The position numbers and the translations under genes were made by a program. A stretch of 64,000 nt of DNA from Amanita rubescens (lineage: Eukaryota; Basidiomycota; Agaricomycetes; Agaricales; Amanitaceae), in contig WION01000016.1 in the NCBI GenBank assembly GCA_015039365.1, positions 186,001-250,000 of the forward strand. Direction: 5' to 3'. Below, piece after piece: positions 35,155-46,106 of the stretch; the stretch's first letter is position 1, and each line of letters opens with the position of its first letter. The notes under the pieces are model-generated. The model did not search any database and had not been told where the DNA came from. It saw nothing but the letters and a program-made list of their open reading frames with translations.

Positions 35155-37871
35155 ATGGGTCTCGACAGCTCTGTCGGTGCCGTAAAGCAGCCTTCGCGGG
35201 TAACCAGTCATTCCAAGGGTGTGCATGATACCAACGGCACCAAACCGTATCATCATACTGTTAAAATGACCACCTTGCTTTCAAAATTTATAGAGTCGCA
35301 TCGTGAATTAGACAGTTACAAGTGAGTCGATCGGCTTCATTGTTTCATTCACCTGTGCCGATCTTTCTTGGTTCTAGGGATGGTAAAATTGTCAATATCG
35401 ATGGCCAGACCTTGTCTATTGCAGCTGTTGTCGCCACGGCTCGCTACCAAGCGACCGTTCAGTTGGATGATTCACCGCACATACAGGAACGTCTACACAA
35501 GAGTCGTGCCGTTATCGCGAGTAAGGTCTCAAGTGGTGCAAGCGTTTATGGTCTCTCGACTGGTTTCGGTGGAAGCGGTGAGTTATTCGGCATTTTATGT
35601 GACAGCCTATCTTATTCTCGATTTAGCGGACACACGAACGGACCAACCCATGTTATTGGGGCACGCCCTTCTGCAACACCAGCATATCGGTGTGCTTCCT
35701 ACGTCCACCGAACCTCTCCGGGTCCTACCACTCCAAGATGTGAGTAGCACAAGCATGCCTGAGGCTTGGGTTCGGTAAGCATCGCCAGACTAATATACCA
35801 TCTGTAAATTAATTCCAATGTCGACCATCAGCGGCGCCATTTTGATCCGCATAAACTCTCTCATTCGCGGTCACTCTGGAATTAGGTATGAAGAAGTTTA
35901 TAGATTTTGATATTCGTAGGCTAATTTTAACATTCAGATGGGAGTTGATCGAGAAGTTGAGAGAATTATTGACCGCTAACGTCACTCCTGTCGTCCCCCT
36001 TAGGTCAAGCATCTCGGCATCTGGAGGTATTGTAAAATTAATGTCGTTATCGCTGAATAGTTTAGTTGACGCTTTTACAACAGATTTGTCCCCATTGTCA
36101 TACATTGCAGGCACTATCGGTGAGTAGGTTTTCCAGAAATCATAGCAATGGCTCTTAGGTATCTCTAGTCGGAAACCCGTCAATCAATGTGTACTATGGA
36201 CCCTTGAGCTTTGGAGCACGCCAGATCGGATCGTCCCGTGACGTTTTGGCAAAGCATAAGATCCAACCTTTACCGCTTGAAGACAAGGAACCTCTAGGTA
36301 TTTTGAATGGAACCGCTTTTTCTGCGTCCGTGGGAGCCTTGGCCATACACGAAGCAATACATCTTGCCTTGTTAGCCCAAGTGTGTACTGCTATGGGAAC
36401 GGAGGCTTTGATCGGCACTCGCGCCTCCCACGCACCATTCATTCACGCTATCGCACGACCTCATCCTGGACAGGTTGAGTGTGCCGAGAATATCTGGAAT
36501 CTGCTCGAGGGCAGTAAACTTGCTCATTTGGAAGAAGAGAATGTTAAATTGGTAGATGACAAGTATTCCCTTCGACAGGATCGCTATCCCCTCCGGACGT
36601 CGCCTCAATTCCTTGGTCCTCAGATCGAAGATATCTTAGCGGCATTCAACACTATAACGCAGGAATGCAATTCTAGTAAGACTATAGCTTTTATGGTTGT
36701 CCTCTTGCCTGACCACCCATTTCAGCGACCGATAACCCCCTGGTCGACGGAGAAACTGGTCAAATTCATCACGGTGGTAATTTCCAAGCCATGGCCGTGA
36801 CTAATGCGATGGAGAAGACGCGTCTTGCCTTGCATCATATTGGCAAACTATTGTTCTCTCAGAGCACCGAATTGGTCAACCCTACTTTGAATCATGGATT
36901 ACCGCCATCCGTCGCTGCCACTGACCCATCGCTTAATTATCACACGAAAGGAGTCGATATCGCAACGGCATCATACGTAGCGGAGCTGGGTTATTTGGCC
37001 ACTCCTGTCTCGACTCACATTCAATCAGCTGAAATGCATAACCAAGCTGTCAAGTGAGTTTTAACGTTAAATTTGGTGATTTGTTAATGAGTTGAGAAGT
37101 TCTCTTGCCTTAATCTCTGCGCGGGCAACGGTAACTGCGTTGGAGGTGCTGACATGTCTGGTTGCTTCTTACATGTATATCTTGTGTCAAGGTAATGTTC
37201 GTCAATGTTGTACGATATCAATAGCTCAGCCTTGTAGCCCTCGATTTACGTGCCATTCAACGCGAGTTTTTGATAGGCCTAGATTCAATCGTCGACGAAG
37301 AGCTGACATCCGCATTTGGCTCGTTCTTGCCATCCCATGAAATTGCTATTTTGCGAAGCAGCCTCATCAGAGTTATGGACGACCAACTGAACAAGACGAC
37401 GACCATGGACAATACCGATCGCATGACGACTGTGGTTGCTAGCTCCTCGTCGGTTATGCTCAATTTCTTTACAGGTCCAGGTGCCACTAAATGTCCACCG
37501 TCGTGCGATGTCCTGTGTGCTATCTCAAAATTCCAATCATCTGTGGCATCTCAGTCAGCAGCACTCATGGACGGACTTCGCAAAGCATGTCTATCAGGAG
37601 AGCATGGACCTGCACCTGCAAGTCCTTACCTTGGTAGGACCAAAGCCATCTACGAGTTTATCAGGAAGGACCTTGGCATCCGTATGCACGGTTCAGAGAA
37701 CTTGAATAACTTTCCAAACGGACTCGGAGTGGACGACGTTACCGTTGGGCAGAACATTTCGCGCATTTTTGAGGTTTGTCGTTTGTCTTCTGCCGATAGA
37801 TTAAGCTAACTGTGGTTACACAGGCCATTCGGGACGGGAAAATCCAATCCATCGTTGTTTCTCTTTTCTGA
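35155..37871 (+). CDS. PAL: Phenylalanine ammonia-lyase (MIO-containing aromatic amino acid lyase)
   Basis: Deaminates L-phenylalanine to trans-cinnamate and ammonia, using an MIO group made autocatalytically from Ala-Ser-Gly. The MIO triad is in [17 protein letters not shown]; an intron (36027-36083) splits the Asp codon right after the triad. Other family motifs are [18 protein letters not shown] with the catalytic tyrosine, [53 protein letters not shown] and [17 protein letters not shown]. The C-terminal shielding region ends [15 protein letters not shown] at the TGA 37869-37871. About ten exons. The start is tentative: ATG at 35155 ([14 protein letters not shown]) or 35266 ([11 protein letters not shown]). 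The length, about 740 residues, fits fungal PAL. No defects were seen. Confidence 0.9.
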
Positions 37872-37959
37872 TTGTTACATCGATTTGTTTTGTCGGCGAA
37901 TAGTGCCGACACCATTTGTAGAATTATATTATTACTAATACCCAAATTTCGAGCGTACG

Positions 37960-38510
37960 TGCGCTGTTCGCGCCTTGAAGCTATGAGCGGAGATGTTAAA
38001 GATATTTATGAGGTACAGTTACAAGTCTTGGGATTTGAACTTCACCTGGATGTCCGCTATTTCTTTTCTCGCTTCCTTTATATAATGTCGCAACCTCAGT
38101 GTGATATACAAGATTGAGGTGCTTATACGTCAACTTTACCCAGTAAACAACGTTGTTAACCAATTCCTGTTCCTGCGCTTTATCGATTTATCATTGGACA
38201 ACTGCATGTTCAACACAATCTCGATCGCCCACGAACCGCGGTTTGCTGTCATGGTTGCAGTTGATAGCAGACATGAAATACTCCAGCCTATGATCATTAC
38301 TACTGACCAAATTGTTGCGACGACGATCTGTGGACCCGAGCAATGCGAATTGTTTCGTTGTGAAAGAGCGCTTCTTGCGTCCGTCTACGCCTCTAGCAGT
38401 AGGTTAACATCTTGTCGAAAAATGACGTATGATACGAGTAGACCCTGACGCCTTCTCTCAGGAGTAGATCGTATGGTACATACCACCGATAGTGATGTCT
38501 AAATACAATT
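37960..38510 (-). pseudogene. Mosaic relic: cation-transporter gene fragment with FunK1 pieces inside
   Basis: Four blocks match nearby intact genes by eye. About 37960-38090 matches the 3' end of the cation diffusion facilitator gene (41500-41640, for example CAAGTCTTGGGATTTGAACTT). About 38091-38310 matches the FunK1 3' end (38519-38745, for example GTTGCAGTTGATA). About 38330-38376 matches FunK1 interior (40340-40395, TGCGAATTGTTTCGTTGTGA). About 38377-38500 matches transporter sequence at 41840-41990 (CTTGTCGAAAAATGAC, CTCTCAGGAGTAGATCGTAT). Outer blocks belong to one gene and inner blocks to the other, so FunK1 sequence appears to replace about 200 bp of a duplicated transporter fragment. 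Nothing here is translatable. Confidence 0.75.
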
Positions 38511-38527
38511 GTTTTAATGTCGCCACC

Positions 38528-41226
38528 TCAGCCTGATATACAAGACCCCATCAAGTTATCGGGCACCGCTTTCAAAATGTTTTCAATCATTTCCTCGTTC
38601 TGCTCAGACCCCACTTCCCCGATAAATGCATATTCGGCATAATCTCGGTCGCCCATGAACCACAGTTTGCTGTCGTGGTTGCAGTTGATAATAGACATGA
38701 AATCCTTCATCTTAGGATCATCACTACTAATCAAATTGTTGTCCACATTGCCCAGGGTACTATCAGTCCTGTGCGACACCTTCCGCTTCTTCACTGGTAC
38801 ATTGTCTTCGGTGTCATCTGGTGCGTTTCTTTTGATGCACATGATGTAAGACGAGGAGTCGGGTACTAGAGCAACGTCGCTATCCAGGCCTAAGGGGGTA
38901 GGATTTAACTCGATATCGTCACCACTGGTCTGAAGTTTCTTGATTTCCTCCAAGAGGTTGGCCTGGATGGCATTGTGAGCGTGGAAGATATGTTGCCCTT
39001 CAACAATCTTCAATTCATGCCAGGCGGGTAAAAAGTACCGACCCAAGCGAGACAACATTTTGGCAAAGCTATCGAGTTGAGGAGGAAGCATATTCGCATC
39101 GGGGATGCTTCTGGAGTCGGAACCTGTCCCGATCCTATTTTTCATGAAGTCTTCGAAGATTTCGTTACGCCGGCCGCGGCGGTAAGGTCCTTTGGGATCT
39201 TGTTTAGGATCGTACCCCTTTGGCCAAGCTCGAAGGAAAAACAGCACAATAAGCCAGAATATTGATTCCGCGTCGTGTATTGGTGCATGAACAACTGATT
39301 CCTGTGCTCCTTCATCATTATTGTCTCCAAGCTCGTCGACAAGGCGAAGGAAGGCAGTTACTTCTTCCTGACGTTGATTTACGCCCGTAACACCCTCTGG
39401 GAACACACCCTTGCAAGCCCGTTTGAACTGGGTATGCAGCGTGTAGAGCGCAGCTGGGTGCAAGCACAGCGCCCTCGCCATAAACATAGGTGTACCCTTT
39501 GACACAATAAGCCTATATGCAGAGGAGCAGTGCATTATGTACCGTAATTTCACCCCCAGTCCCTGATTCGCGCTCCTTATCACTTCCGAGGATGCATGCG
39601 CAATCAAAATCGGATAACGCGGCATGTACTTTCATTTTTCCCCTGCATTGAACCTGAGCCTGAAATTTTCTTATACACAGAGAGAAACATACTCAACACC
39701 CAGGACTGCATCGATAAAAGGGCGATCACAAAGATCGTCGTCATTATCCGAGTCTTCGTCTGCATGGTTGGCGTCGATCAGTACGTTCGTCCAGCTGATA
39801 TCACGATGGAGAATGCGGTGCTCTTCAACAAGCATCCGATCGACTGATCAGTGACCAAAACTGTGAGCCTTGCGACAGTCGCACACAAAGAGAAGGGCTT
39901 ACTTTCTACGAGATCGTACATCGCCTTTAAAAAATTCATCACCGATGAACAAGATGCAAGCGCCTTTCCGAGTGTTTTCATCACGATGAGAATGCTTCGT
40001 CGGTTTACGGACTCGCTGGCAGTTTGACAGGGCGTTTTATTCGTGTCCAATATCCTGGATTCGTCCAAGTCTACTCGGACGATGCCCGCGGTGCATAACT
40101 TCTTTTCTGAGGGCCCATATATCTTTCTGAAAACCTCCAGCTCGTCAAAGCGTCTCCGCGTATCGTGCCAGGAATGTTTGATTACTTTCCAATTCAAATT
40201 CTGATCCACAGAACGAACTGCGATGGCGACATAAGTGTTGCGGTGCCAACCGTGTCCTCGATGAAGGTCAAACAGCCGATAAGTTTCCGCATCTAAACCA
40301 GAAAAGTCCCCCGAAGGACTAAACTGTAATTGCGCTTGACCGTGACGATCTGTGGACTCGAGTGATGCGAATTGTTTCGTTGTGAAAGATCGCTTCTGCA
40401 CGTTAGAGATGGCCATTCGCAAAGCCATCCATGCAGTGTCTTTATCTTCCCACTTGAACAGTTTCGAAAAGAAAGCTCTATCCGGATAGTAGTCGACAAT
40501 ATAGAAACCGTCCCGGTAGGCGAGGATACCTATGTGGAAAGCGTGCTGAGGTTGGTAGCGCGAGATAGTGAACTGATATTTTAACACTTGTACCGCATGG
40601 GTGAACAAAGTGAAAGAATCCTCGGGTGCATCGCGAGCCTTGACTTCGCCGACCATTTGAATATCAGAGTAGTAAACCTTCGATCTAACTTTACCCTTCT
40701 CCCCGGGGGAGCGGAACCGGTCGGGCAGGCAAGACAAGTCCAGTCCGCCGCGAAGGAAACGATCTATTTCTCCAGATTGAGCATTGACGACGAGTATGTC
40801 CTGTCGATATAGTTCTCCCTCTTCTCCTATAGTTCTGCAATCCCAGGGGATAAACAAGAACTTCCTTTCTGCGAGCAATGTCAGAAACCTGCAGAGCGGG
40901 TTATAGATCAAAGTCTCCTTCTTTGCGGACGTGAGGGACTGTTTTAGTGCTTTCCATGCGGATTCGATGGGCGATTCCGGTATGCTCAAAGGTTTCTGAC
41001 TTTGAGGGGTTGATTCAGAGAGAATTGATATCCCCGCCGCTGCTGTGCTCCTTGATATCCTCGCCACTGCTTCACTCCTTGAGTTTGATGTGGTACAGAA
41101 ACCTTGCTTGACTAGCTGATGTTCAATGAATTGTTTAAGTGCGTCGTTCGGGTAGAGTGGGGCATCTTTGTTACTGCCTTTCCTCTTCGGCGAATCATCC
41201 TTTGCTATGTAGCCGATGTCGGCCAT
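38528..41226 (-). CDS. FunK1 fungal protein kinase (intact copy A)
   Basis: Member of the FunK1 family of atypical kinases expanded in mushroom-forming fungi; substrates are unknown. Exon 1 runs from the ATG at 41226 (MADIGYIAKDDSPKRKG) through the N-terminal region: PLCRFLTLLAERKFLFIPWD, FLRGGLDLSCLPDRFRS, VGEVKARDAPEDSF, GFYIVDYYPDRAFF. The VIKHSW, GIVRVDLDESRIL segments follow. The catalytic core has MLVEEHRILHRDISWTNVLI with the HRD loop and downstream Asn, SDFDCACILG in place of DFG (DFD is usual for FunK1), and GTPMFMARAL after an intron that ends GTCAAAG. The C-terminal part contains DAESIFWLIVLFFLRAWPKG, a basic stretch (PVKKRKVSHR) and ends NLMGSCISG at the TGA 38528-38530. About 870 residues; exon joins stay in frame. 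Confidence 0.88.
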
Positions 41227-41569
41227 GATGCGAGTGGCGTCACTCTGTCCTTTATCTCGTGACTCAGCAGCTTCCGTGTCACAATTCCCACTGGGCCATG
41301 AGGCGGTGACCGTGTGATCTCCAGTAGTAAGGCCTTAAGCGCGCGTACTAGAACGACTGATGACATTCCTAAAAGTTGTATCAATGTGAATGCACGCCCG
41401 AGCTCATGGCACATAGCATTAACAACTTCTCAGCAATCTACCCTGCTTCTGCTCGCATGCATATGATGGAGGACATGTTGCTGAATATTATGCACATGCT
41501 CTGTTCACGCCTTGAAGCTACGAGCCGTGTTAAGTGGATATGTTAAAAGATATCTATGAAGTACAATTA
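41227..41569. other. Interval between FunK1 start and cation-transporter stop
   Basis: About 340 bp that must carry the FunK1 promoter and the transporter's 3' end. Its FunK1-proximal part is also copied in the relic at 26.25-26.61 kb. No further feature was recognised. Confidence 0.45.
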
Positions 41570-43146
41570 TTACAAGTCTTGGGATTTGAACTTGACCTGG
41601 ACGTCCGATATTTCTTTCCTCGCGTCCTTTAATGTTTGTACAATCTTCTTTTCTAGCTGAGATGATTGTTCTACAGTAACTGCCCCAGGAACCTTGACAG
41701 TAAGGCCAACGAACATCTGTGCGCCAGCTCTGCGTGCGCGGATGTTCTCAATAGATAAGAGTTCAGGTATACTGTCTGTTGGTGATGATGTCGCGAGGAG
41801 AGGTAATAAAGATTTCTCTAGTGACTTCCTGACTGTCAGCGGTACGCTTGCGTCCGTCAAATCTGCCCATGCCTCAAGCAGTAGGCTAACGCCTTGTCGA
41901 AAAATGACATATGATACAAGTAGACCTAACAAAGATAATGTAGCCTTCTCTCAGGAGTAGATCGTATTATGGTACCTACCACCGATAGGGTCCAATGGAA
42001 TTTTTGGAAATGCCCATGTGCCAATGATGGCAACGAAAGCGACCAGGCTTGAATACGCGTCACTTCTATGATGCAACGCGTTCGCGTGCAGAACTGGACT
42101 TCTCTCGTCATCGGCGACTTTCTTCGTTATTCGGTAAAGCCATTCTTTCACAATGACGCTAACACCAGCAAACCAGGCAGCGTTGGGATCTAATGTATGG
42201 ATATGCACATGGGAATGGCCGAGGACAGGGATGTGGAGAGTGATGGAAGTGATCGCGTGCAAGACCTGTTGAATTACGCCAGGAGGTAAAGTTGACGCGG
42301 CATCGTTAAGAGCCGCCGTAAGCAAAATGCTAGAATGAAAACCGATGCCTAAAGCACCGCCGATGAGCAGTAGCGACACCGCCGTCGTTCCAAGAGTTTC
42401 GAATTTTCCAAATCCGTAAGGGTATTCCTCGGTAGCGTGGCCGCGGGAAAGACGCCAACAGAACAGCGTGACAAAGTCGCCCAGCAAGTCTAAGGCATCC
42501 GAGCCGTAAGATACGGATTTCTGCTATGTATGTATGCGTAGGCACGAACCACTTAGCGAATGTGCCGCGTCTGCTAAAAGTGACGCCGAGTGCATGTATA
42601 CCCCCGCCAGCCCTTTTGCACTCGTCAACACTACGTTGGAATAGAGACCAACGAGCGTGATCTGGCTTCCCCTATCGGCTTCGCATTGTTAATCTCATGG
42701 GTTATTTTGTGAGCGTAAAGAGAGACGTACTGGCGCCCCGGAACGCTGCCACTAATTCCTCTGCTCCATGGCTATGACTATGCCCGTTTCCATCATGTGA
42801 ATGGGAGTGTCCAAACGAATGGGCGGTGTGTTGTTTCTCATCTTCGTGGCTTACGTCGTCGTGGTCGTGCTTGGATTGTTTGTGAAGCTTGTTGGGACTG
42901 TTGGCAGAATGGGTTCGTTTGTGCATATCAAAATAGCCGAAATGTGTGAATCGTGCGGCCTTAGTCGTAACTGAGGTGCGGATGCAAGGGATGCCGTATG
43001 GGACCTGACACGTTAGAGCTTCTCCTATTCAGAATTAGACGGCCTCGGCCCTGCCATGACAGATTATGACGAGGGTTTGCTAGTGGAAGGAAAATGAAGT
43101 TGCAGCATTGCCGTCGAATGTCCGGCTGAAGCCAGAGGCGGGACAT
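41570..43146 (-). CDS. Mitochondrial-type cation diffusion facilitator (Mmt1/2-like)
   Basis: Metal efflux transporter of the CDF family; the best resemblance is to yeast Mmt1/Mmt2, mitochondrial iron transporters. The ATG at 43146 gives an Arg-rich leader (MSRLWLQPDIRRQCCNFIF...) of presequence type, joined by a 52-nt intron to AARFTHFGYFDMHKRTHS. A His-rich stretch follows (HSFGHSHSHDGNGHSHSHGA). Core helices carry YMHSASLLADAAHSLSGLVS and DFVTLFCWRLS with CDF metal-site residues, SRGHATEEYPYGFGKFETLG, then a second His-rich loop (LGHSHVHIHTLD), VIVKEWLYRITKKVADD and HANALHHRSDAYSSLVAFVA, the second metal site. The cytosolic C-terminal domain ends VQVKFKSQDL at the TAA 41570-41572. Length about 450 residues. 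A piece of this gene is duplicated at 37.96-38.51 kb. Confidence 0.87.
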
Positions 43147-43291
43147 GGTCACAGCTAGCCTAGTCACTGGTGGCAATATATATGTTTCAAGTATGCTATG
43201 CGGTACAGCGGTAGTCCGTGTGAGGACGCACCCGGTACTCGCTCGAGCCTCGTGTTAAGCGGGTACGTACTACAATTACAACATATTTGTA

Positions 43292-44717
43292 TCAATAGAT
43301 ATTCTCTAAAAGCTTTACAACTCTTTCCAACAGTGCATCATCCGTCGGACCCAGCGCTCTAGAAGCAATGTCTGGTATATCGGTTCGAGGGACGGCGTGT
43401 TCCGACAAGGTTGACTTGAGACCTAAATCTTTCACCAGTCTATATAGTTGTGAATTAGTTTTTCTTGCTGCAGGATATATGTACGCACCCATCAATCAAA
43501 GCCGCTAGCTTATGTACATCACCTTCCACGGTACCCGTGGATGAGGTACGAAGGTAAAATAGAACTTGAGCGAGATGTTCCTTGTCTTCCTGCGATGCCA
43601 CATCCGCTTTAAGGTCGACAACAGGTGCAAGCGTCAGACACTATGTGGTGTACTGTTCAGATTCAATAGTGGAGGAGCACTGGGCACTAACAGACGTCAC
43701 CCCGTGAGGAATACCATATCTTGCCCCCAGTTTATGGCCTAGAGAGTGGGAGAGGCCCAAAGAAGTGTATTTATCTCGTTTAGCTGGCCACAAGCTCATC
43801 CATGCAGCCAACTGCAATTTCTGCCTAACCTCTACATCCTGAGGGTTGGCTTTGGATATGGGGAGATACTTGAATAGGTCTGATAGTGCAGCGTAGCAGA
43901 GCGCCTTCAATGGCTCGGCCATCAACGGTTTATATAGGTTCTCTAATTTCGCTCGGCGCCTGAACAGCATATAGGAAATCAGTCCACGAACCTACAGCAT
44001 GATCGACTGCTCGAATGCCGGTGGACAGCCTAGAAGGATTCAATATATGCAAGGCTACAGATGAGAAGCTATCATACCAGAGCCGTTGCGGTGTGGCAAG
44101 GGTGAGCTCGGCATCAAGAATGATGCCGGCTGGTGCCAGTTCTTGGGAATTGACTGAAGCTTTGTTTCCCTGTTCGTCCGTATACCCTGCTCCGACCTAG
44201 TGACGTCAGATGTAGTAACCCATATCTTGGATGGAAATACGTGCCGTGTATTCTGCGGCGCTTAATGTAGTAGGGATGGCGATTTGGAACAGAGTGGGTC
44301 CTCCCGTCTCCTTCTGGAGCATGTAAAGGATTGCCTTGGATGCGTCAATGGGCGATCCTCCTCCTACAGAAACTATCACATCGCAATTATTTTCTCTGAA
44401 CGCCTTTACCCCGTTCTTGATACCGGCTATGGGGGCATGTTGTCCGATCTCGTAGAATGTTGCACCGTATGCATTGGACTCCTTGAGAATAGCTTCGATT
44501 TTCCGAACAACATCAGTCTAGGCTTTTCATTGAGACATTGACCACGCATAGGCTCGCGGAATATCACCTTTTCGTGCAAGGTCTTACCAGTGACAACGAG
44601 GGCTCTGGAGGCTTTCAAGGCATCAAGCAGCTTAGGTAGGGCGGATTTGACAGAACCAGGACCATAGTAGACGTATTTGAGAGTGTCAGTCCATGCGTAA
44701 TACGGTGTTTCTGACAT
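43292..44717 (-). CDS. Iron-containing alcohol dehydrogenase, maleylacetate-reductase-like
   Basis: Group III Fe-dependent dehydrogenase resembling maleylacetate reductases, which reduce maleylacetate to 3-oxoadipate in aromatic-ring breakdown. The ATG at 44717 starts MSETPYYAWTDTLKYVYYGP. The NAD(P)-binding part has VIVSVGGGSPIDASKAILY and IAIPTTLSAAEYTVGAGYTD. The metal-binding half has STGIRAVDHAVENLY and YTSLGLSHSLGHKLGARYGI then PHG, with the expected histidines. It ends RVVKLLENIY at the TGA 43292-43294, about 380 residues in several exons. It starts 92 bp from a divergent flavin-reductase-like gene. A generic short-chain alcohol role cannot be excluded, but no other iron-ADH subgroup fits better. 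Confidence 0.82.
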
Positions 44718-44809
44718 CGCTGCGAAGATAAAGATCTAGAGATAATAGCGGAAGACGGCTGCGGAGTTAGTGTGTTACCATGGTCCGTGAATAACTTGAC
44801 ATTTCGCCA
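44718..44809. promoter_or_regulatory. Short bidirectional promoter between maleylacetate-reductase-like and flavin-reductase-like genes
   Basis: Only 92 bp separate two divergent start codons. Shared control is therefore likely. No known motif was recognised. Confidence 0.45.
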
Positions 44810-45938
44810 ATGTTACTACTGCGTGTTCGGTCATTGCAAGTGTCTTGCTCGCGCCGTGTCCGCCTGGTCTCTTCGCGGCCAACTTTCAACAAGGATACTG
44901 GATTTACGCTCACTCAGCCGCCATGTCCTAATTGGAAGTACGGGGATGGATTAGCAGCCAGCGAAAAAGTGTGGAGAGAGCAGGGTGATGAACCACGTCT
45001 AACATGGGACCTTACAACAATGCATCCAAAGTTCGTACCTCGTGCCTAGACGTCGACATATATGTTCTAACGGCATTGTTACTAGGGAAGTGTATCCTCT
45101 TCTGACTAGTGCTATTATACCTCGCCCAATCGCATTCGTTTCGTCATTGTCCCCAGATGGGAAGCATAATTTGGCACCGTTCAGGTAACGTTACCTGCGA
45201 TTCGATTCATTAAACACAATTCAAAAATGCATCAGCTATTTCTCCATGGTATCCACATGTCAGTCAAATAATATTTTCATTTGGTGACAATCAATTAGGT
45301 TGGTCATAACCCGCCATTGGTGAGCGTATCGTTCTCGTTATCAACTCGTCGTCCAAAGGATACACGAGAGAATATCCTGGCTACCAAGGAATTTACCGTG
45401 AACATCATCAGTGAACCCTTTGTGGAGGCCGCTAATAGCACTTCTGTGGAATCGCCATCAGAAATGGATGAATGGATTTTGAGCGGCCTAACGATGGAAC
45501 CCAGCGTAAGCATATAGTTTTCGTATATGGAAGGAGACGTCAACAACTCGTATAGGTTGATGTTAAACCTCCATTTGTCAGAGAAAGTGCCGTTAGTCTG
45601 GAATGCAAGGTCCGTGTTGGCAGAGTGAAAATAGATACGGTGATGGTAATGGACAGTTCATTTAGCTGTATAGCTCACAAGACATTGCGCCTGATGGCTC
45701 ATCTCCATTGACTACGACGCTTGTGCTAGGCCTTATCAAGAGAGTGCATGTACGACGGTCGGTGATGCACGAGGATGGTGGAACGGTGGACCCGGGAAAA
45801 CTCCGTCCGATGAGCCGACTTGGAGGGTCGACATATGGACGAGTTATTGAAGGATTTGACGTGCCTCGTGTTGTTTGGGGAGAGGCGAAAGAGGAATATA
45901 AACGACTAGAAAGTGTTTCAAAATCACGCCGAGATTAG
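44810..45938 (+). CDS. Flavin-reductase-like FMN-binding split-barrel protein
   Basis: Split-barrel flavoprotein family whose members reduce FMN/FAD with NAD(P)H or act as flavin-dependent oxidoreductases. The ATG at 44810 opens an Arg-rich leader (LLLRVRSLQVSCSRRVRL) that may direct import to mitochondria. Conserved parts are KYGDGLAASEKV, REVYPLLTSAIIPRPIAFVS, SLSPDGKHNLAPFS, NPPLVSVSFSLSTRRPKDTR, ENILATKEFTVNIISEPFVE and EWILSGLTMEPS, then KPPFVRESAVSLEC and LVLGLIKRVHVRRSV. It ends SVSKSRRD at the TAG/TAA near 45938. Four to five exons; introns close to 45027-45086 and 45186-45300. The enzyme's actual partner is unknown. Confidence 0.82.
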
Positions 45939-46106
45939 AGATTAGCGTGAGATGAGTATTACAAGTTAGTTAAAGTAACAAGTAAAAAGACACCGCCGAA
46001 TAAAGCGGTCTTTTGTTACCTCCTTCAAAGTTTCATCCCGGGTTCACCTCCATTTGGACTGTCGGTATCCTCGCCGCCACCGTCCCGCTCAACCACAGGC
46101 AGGCAA

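Noticed and set aside
41227..41569. Possibility that FunK1 and the metal transporter form a functional pair
   Set aside because: Same strand and adjacency alone do not imply shared function in fungi; the mosaic relic shows only that the region rearranges.
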